A DNA stretch of 9,804 bases from positions 1 through 9,804 of the forward strand of contig CAYLJJ010000153.1 in the NCBI GenBank assembly GCA_964384025.1. Reading direction: 5' to 3'. Under the pieces are notes generated by a model. That model saw nothing but the letters and a program-made list of their open reading frames with translations, was not told the origin of the DNA and did no database searches. The stretch is from CAYLJJ01 sp964384025. Its GTDB lineage: Bacteria > Myxococcota_A > Bradymonadia > UBA7976 > UBA1532. Every line of letters starts with the position of its first letter. Position 1 is the first letter of the stretch. Below, one piece after another: positions 6,307 through 9,804 of the stretch. The position numbers and the translations under genes were made by a program.

Positions 6307-7127
6307 GGTCAATCCCCGCTCATGCGGGGGAAACCAGGAGTATCGGCGGGGGCTCTATCATTACACCGGTCAATCCCCGCTCATGCGGGGGAAACGAGGC
6401 GCTGCAGCCGCTCCAATATCTGAATCAGGGTCAATCCCCGCTCATGCGGGGGAAACCGAAGAGGTACGCGACGCTCCAGCTTTTGGGGAGGTCAATCCCC
6501 GCTCATGCGGGGGAAACTTCTTTGAAGGGTCCACCTAAACTATTCTATCCGGTCAATCCCCGCTCATGCGGGGGAAACCGCCTGGAAGTAGTGCGTTGAA
6601 GGCACTGCGGAGGTCAATCCCCGCTCATGCGGGGGAAACGATGTCTCATGGGCCTAACCGGCATAAATGGCTGGTCAATCCCCGCTCATGCGGGGGAAAT
6701 CCCAGCGAGGGTAGGCCGTAGATATATCCGGCGGGTCAATCCCCGCTCATGCGGGGGAAACGAGCCCTGATGGACACCCCTGTCAAAGGGAATCGGTCAA
6801 TCCCCGCTCATGCGGGGGAAACCATCGACAGGAACAGCATTAGGAAAATTTTCACGGTCAATCCCCGCTCATGCGGGGGAAACCCATTGGCCAGCGTATC
6901 AGGGTATACGATCTGGGGTCAATCCCCGCTCATGCGGGGGAAACAACAGGTGTACGGAGAGGATGAGGGCGAGGAGAGGTCAATCCCCGCTCATGCGGGG
7001 GAAACTAGGGAGAGGTACGATGCGCCTCGAGAGCCGGGGGTCAATCCCCGCTCATGCGGGGGAAACTGCCAGTATTTCCACCAACAATAGAATCAAATGG
7101 GTCAATCCCCGCTCATGCGGGGGAAAC

Positions 7128-7160
7128 GAGAGGCTCCGCGCTGAGCTGGACAAGGCCGGA
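7128..7160 (-). repeat. Older member of a near-identical spacer pair
   Basis: This spacer matches 8958-8990 at 31 of 33 positions. The two differences are at plus-strand positions 2 and 6 of the spacer, which is the PAM-distal end when the array is read on the minus strand. The shared 27-base block includes CTCCGCGCTGAGCTGG. The pair is 30 repeat units apart. Confidence 0.95.
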
Positions 7161-7493
7161 GGTCAATCCCCGCTCATGCGGGGGAAATACCTTGCAAGGA
7201 GAAAAATAAACCATGGCTGTGGGTCAATCCCCGCTCATGCGGGGGAAACACACCGGGTGACTCTCTGACACCGGGTCAAGAAGGTCAATCCCCGCTCATG
7301 CGGGGGAAACTGAGGTGTATCCGGTCGGTAGGCTGACCAAGACGGTCAATCCCCGCTCATGCGGGGGAAACAGGGGCAACTCCCTCTTACAGCGGACGCA
7401 GATCGGTCAATCCCCGCTCATGCGGGGGAAACCAAGGAACTCTGGCGTCTATTTCGGGGTAAGCAGGTCAATCCCCGCTCATGCGGGGGAAAC

Positions 7494-7770
7494 ATCCCCG
7501 ACCCTCCCGTCGAGGGCGCTTTCGCGGGTCAATCCCCGCTCATGCGGGGGAAACACCCAGGGCGTCGTCGCCCAGGCGTCGACCAACGGTCAATCCCCGC
7601 TCATGCGGGGGAAACAAAAGAAGGAGAATCACTCAATCAATGTTAGAAGGTCAATCCCCGCTCATGCGGGGGAAACTGCGGCCTGCAATTCGAAGCAGTT
7701 GCATTGAGAGGTCAATCCCCGCTCATGCGGGGGAAACATCCCCGACCCTCCCGTCGAGGGCGCTTTCGCG
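7494..7770 (-). repeat. Identical spacer present twice, four units apart
   Basis: Spacers 7494-7526 and 7738-7770 are identical over 33 bases (both begin ATCCCCGACCCTCCCG). Three different spacers lie between them, so a single-unit tandem slip does not explain the pair. A larger duplication followed by loss, or two acquisitions of the same protospacer, would. Confidence 0.95.
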
Positions 7771-8957
7771 GGTCAATCCCCGCTCATGCGGGGGAAACAT
7801 GTGGGTGGCCGCCCTGCTGATAGTGGCGCTGGGTCAATCCCCGCTCATGCGGGGGAAACTCCCAGGCGCGGTCCTTTCGGAAATGCGAGGGGGGTCAATC
7901 CCCGCTCATGCGGGGGAAACAGCCGCACATAACCGCAGATGACTCGGACATGGGGTCAATCCCCGCTCATGCGGGGGAAACTACGCCCGAGGCTGAACAT
8001 TTTGGACTCGGAACGGTCAATCCCCGCTCATGCGGGGGAAACCCCCACTCCCTACCCCATCACCCCCTACCCAGCGGTCAATCCCCGCTCATGCGGGGGA
8101 AACGCCCCCTCCGGCCTCTTCTTCGATGCGATGGAGGGTCAATCCCCGCTCATGCGGGGGAAACACATCTTAAGCATTTAGATGAATGCAGTGAATGGGT
8201 CAATCCCCGCTCATGCGGGGGAAAGGGGGGGCGTGGGGAGAGGCAGGAAGGCTCGGAGGGTCAATCCCCGCTCATGCGGGGGAAACATCGCGATGGTGCA
8301 GAGGTTCTTGACCTCGCACGGTCAATCCCCGCTCATGCGGGGGAAACTCCTTGCCTCGGGTACAGCCTCTAATGCTAGGCGGTCAATCCCCGCTCATGCG
8401 GGGGAAACGTTCATGGGAGCGCTCCTGGGAAGGGGGCTGCTGGTCAATCCCCGCTCATGCGGGGGAAACCTCACCGGCCTGAGGTGCGGCGATACCGCCT
8501 CGGGTCAATCCCCGCTCATGCGGGGGAAACTGCTGGATCTGTCAGTACCAGCCGCAGGCGCTCGGTCAATCCCCGCTCATGCGGGGGAAACAGGTTGACC
8601 ACTCATGAGAAAATGCGCTCTGTGGGTCAATCCCCGCTCATGCGGGGGAAACATGATTACAGTCGTGCTGCGTGTTTTTGGTAAAGGTCAATCTCCGCTC
8701 ATGCGGGGGAAACGGAGGAGACCTTTGGCCTCAGTAGCATAGCCCAGGTCAATCCCCGCTCATGCGGGGGAAACAGATGCCCTCAGATGATCTCTGGGAG
8801 CGAATCAGGTCAATCCCCGCTCATGCGGGGGAAACCATCGGGGGATACAAACTGGAACGATGTTACGAGATCAATCCCCGCTCATGCGGGGGAAACGAGA
8901 GTCGCCCTGAGTGGCCGTTTAGGCCCAAGGGTCAATCCCCGCTCATGCGGGGGAAAC

Positions 8958-8990
8958 GCGAGACTCCGCGCTGAGCTGGACAAGGCCGGA
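8958..8990 (-). repeat. Younger member of a near-identical spacer pair
   Basis: This is the leader-proximal copy, beginning GCGAGACTCC where the older copy at 7128 begins GAGAGGCTCC; the remaining bases are the same. Being closer to the inferred leader, it should be the later acquisition. It may come from a variant of the same element. Confidence 0.95.
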
Positions 8991-9507
8991 GGTCAATCCC
9001 CGCTCATGCGGGGGAAACAAGCCTCCGTTCATGCGTTCCTGCATGGCCGCGGGTCAATCCCCGCTCATGCGGGGGAAACAGGGTGATCTCCTCCACCAAT
9101 CAAAGCCAATATGGTCAATCCCCGCTCATGCGGGGGAAACTATTATTCAGACCCTGTGAATCGCGCGCGTGAAGGTCAATCCCCGCTCATGCGGGGGAAA
9201 CTTCGGCATAAAAAAATATTACGCCCGACAACGAGGTCAATCCCCGCTCATGCGGGGGGAAATAGCTTTCCCGCGCGCCGCTTTTCGTGCTTACGCGGTC
9301 AATCCCCGCTCATGCGGGGGAAACAAGGGGATGAACGGAATCAAACTCACGGCTTGGGGTCAATCCCCGCTCATGCGGGGGAAACTATGCTCAACGGGGC
9401 GCGCTGGTCCGTATAGTCGGTCAATCCCCGCTCATGCGGGGGAAACACAGATATGCTGGAGCTGGCACAGGAATACGAGGGTCAATCCCCGCTCATGCGG
9501 GGGAAAC

Positions 9508-9540
9508 GTGAGTAGAGACCTGCCCTGAGGCAGGTCTCTG
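9508..9540. repeat. Spacer with an 11-bp perfect hairpin
   Basis: AGAGACCTGCC at 9514-9524 pairs exactly with GGCAGGTCTCT at 9529-9539 around the loop CTGA. This is the form of an intrinsic terminator stem. The source was probably a phage or plasmid terminator. The crRNA made from it would fold on itself. Confidence 0.93.
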
Positions 9541-9750
9541 GGTCAATCCCCGCTCATGCGGGGGAAACTGAGACATCTATCTGCGGCGGCTGAGCTGTCG
9601 CGGTCAATCCCCGCTCATGCGGGGGAAACATATCAGTCTGTGGGGGCCTGGGCGCCTGTCGAGGTCAATCCCCGCTCATGCGGGGGAAACAACGTCCCTC
9701 TTCCCACCCGACCGAAAAACAACGGTCAATCCCCGCTCATGCGGGGGAAA

Positions 9751-9803
9751 CGGGTGTGACTCTCAGCCCTCTCGCGTAATCATTGGGCTTTTCGGATCCC
9801 AGA
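9751..9803 (-). repeat. Right arm of 53-bp inverted repeat, abutting the CRISPR array
   Basis: This arm is the exact reverse complement of 1-53. It begins on the final C of the last CRISPR repeat (9751) and continues GGTGTGACTCTCAGC... to one base short of the window end. With the array read on the minus strand, this is the place of the leader. It is not notably AT-rich, unlike many I-E leaders, so it may instead be the end of an inserted element. Confidence 0.95.
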
Positions 9804-9804
9804 G

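Larger units (their letters stand above)
5719..9751 (-). CRISPR. Type I-E-like CRISPR array, 67 repeats and 66 spacers
   Basis: I placed 67 repeats by hand. From 5819 to the end every repeat starts 61 bp after the previous one (5819, 5880, 5941 ... 9724), except for one 62-bp step at 9235-9297. The unit is a 28-nt repeat plus a 33-nt spacer. On the plus strand the repeat starts GGTCAATCCCCGC and ends GCGGGGGAAAC around TCAT, giving a CCCCGC/GCGGGG stem. Read on the minus strand it starts GTTTCCCCCGC and ends GCGGGGATTGACC, matching the layout of known type I-E repeats (CCCCGC stem, then GGGGAT..ACC handle). This sets transcription leftward with the leader at the right. Decayed repeats at the left agree. 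Variant repeats: last base T in 5819, 6673, 7161 and 9235, G in 8198; one C-to-T in the stem at 8694; G-to-A at 8870; an extra G in 9235. No cas gene is in the window, so the type is inferred from the repeat alone. Confidence 0.97.

Noticed and set aside
7128..7160. Self-targeting of the gene at 3667-4491 by the GAGCTGGAC-containing spacer
   Set aside because: Only about 13 bases match, which is expected by chance in a window this size.
5696..9759. Many long plus-strand open frames across the array, with recurring SIPAHAGET, NPRSCGGN and QSPLMRGK
   Set aside because: They are the three frames of the CRISPR repeat. Since 61 is one more than a multiple of three, each frame cycles through all three readings, and the repeat has no plus-strand stop codon. 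They are not proteins.

Overview
The window looks like chromosomal DNA of a Gram-negative bacterium. It holds a predicted outer-membrane-type lipoprotein gene and an NtrC-type sigma54 activator beside several conserved single-domain proteins. The lipoprotein and the PHP-like protein resemble families I associate with Myxococcota, Bradymonadota and other former deltaproteobacteria. That placement is from memory of family style and is weak.

Layout: 1-53 is one arm of a perfect 53-bp inverted repeat whose other arm is 9751-9803, so the two window ends are mirror images. 54-252 has no gene but holds a small inverted-repeat structure (97-241). Then come six protein genes: a class I SAM methyltransferase (253-849, -), a lipoprotein of unknown function (1050-1853, -), a divergent sigma54-type response regulator (1934-3343, +), an FmdB-type zinc ribbon protein (3360-3581, -), a divergent protein with remote similarity to alkyladenine DNA glycosylases (3667-4491, +), and a PHP-like protein with an Arg/Gly-rich repeat tail (4497-5291, -). 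5292-5718 has no convincing gene.

The right 41% is one CRISPR array, 5719-9751. I count 67 repeats and 66 spacers on a strict 61-bp period (28-nt repeat plus 33-nt spacer). The repeat form and period match type I-E. Its best reading direction is the minus strand, so the leader should lie at the right edge, and the decayed repeats at the left edge are the old, leader-distal end. No cas gene is present. The right arm of the inverted repeat starts on the last base of the array, exactly where the leader should be.

The six genes do not form an obvious pathway. The lipoprotein and the response regulator are divergent across an 80-bp gap and may be functionally linked. The FmdB-like and glycosylase-like genes are also divergent. 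The points most worth a second look are the array-abutting inverted repeat, a near-duplicate spacer pair separated by 30 repeat units whose differences lie only at the PAM-distal end, two spacers that form terminator-like hairpins, and the altered GAFTGA loop (GAFSEA) of the sigma54 activator.
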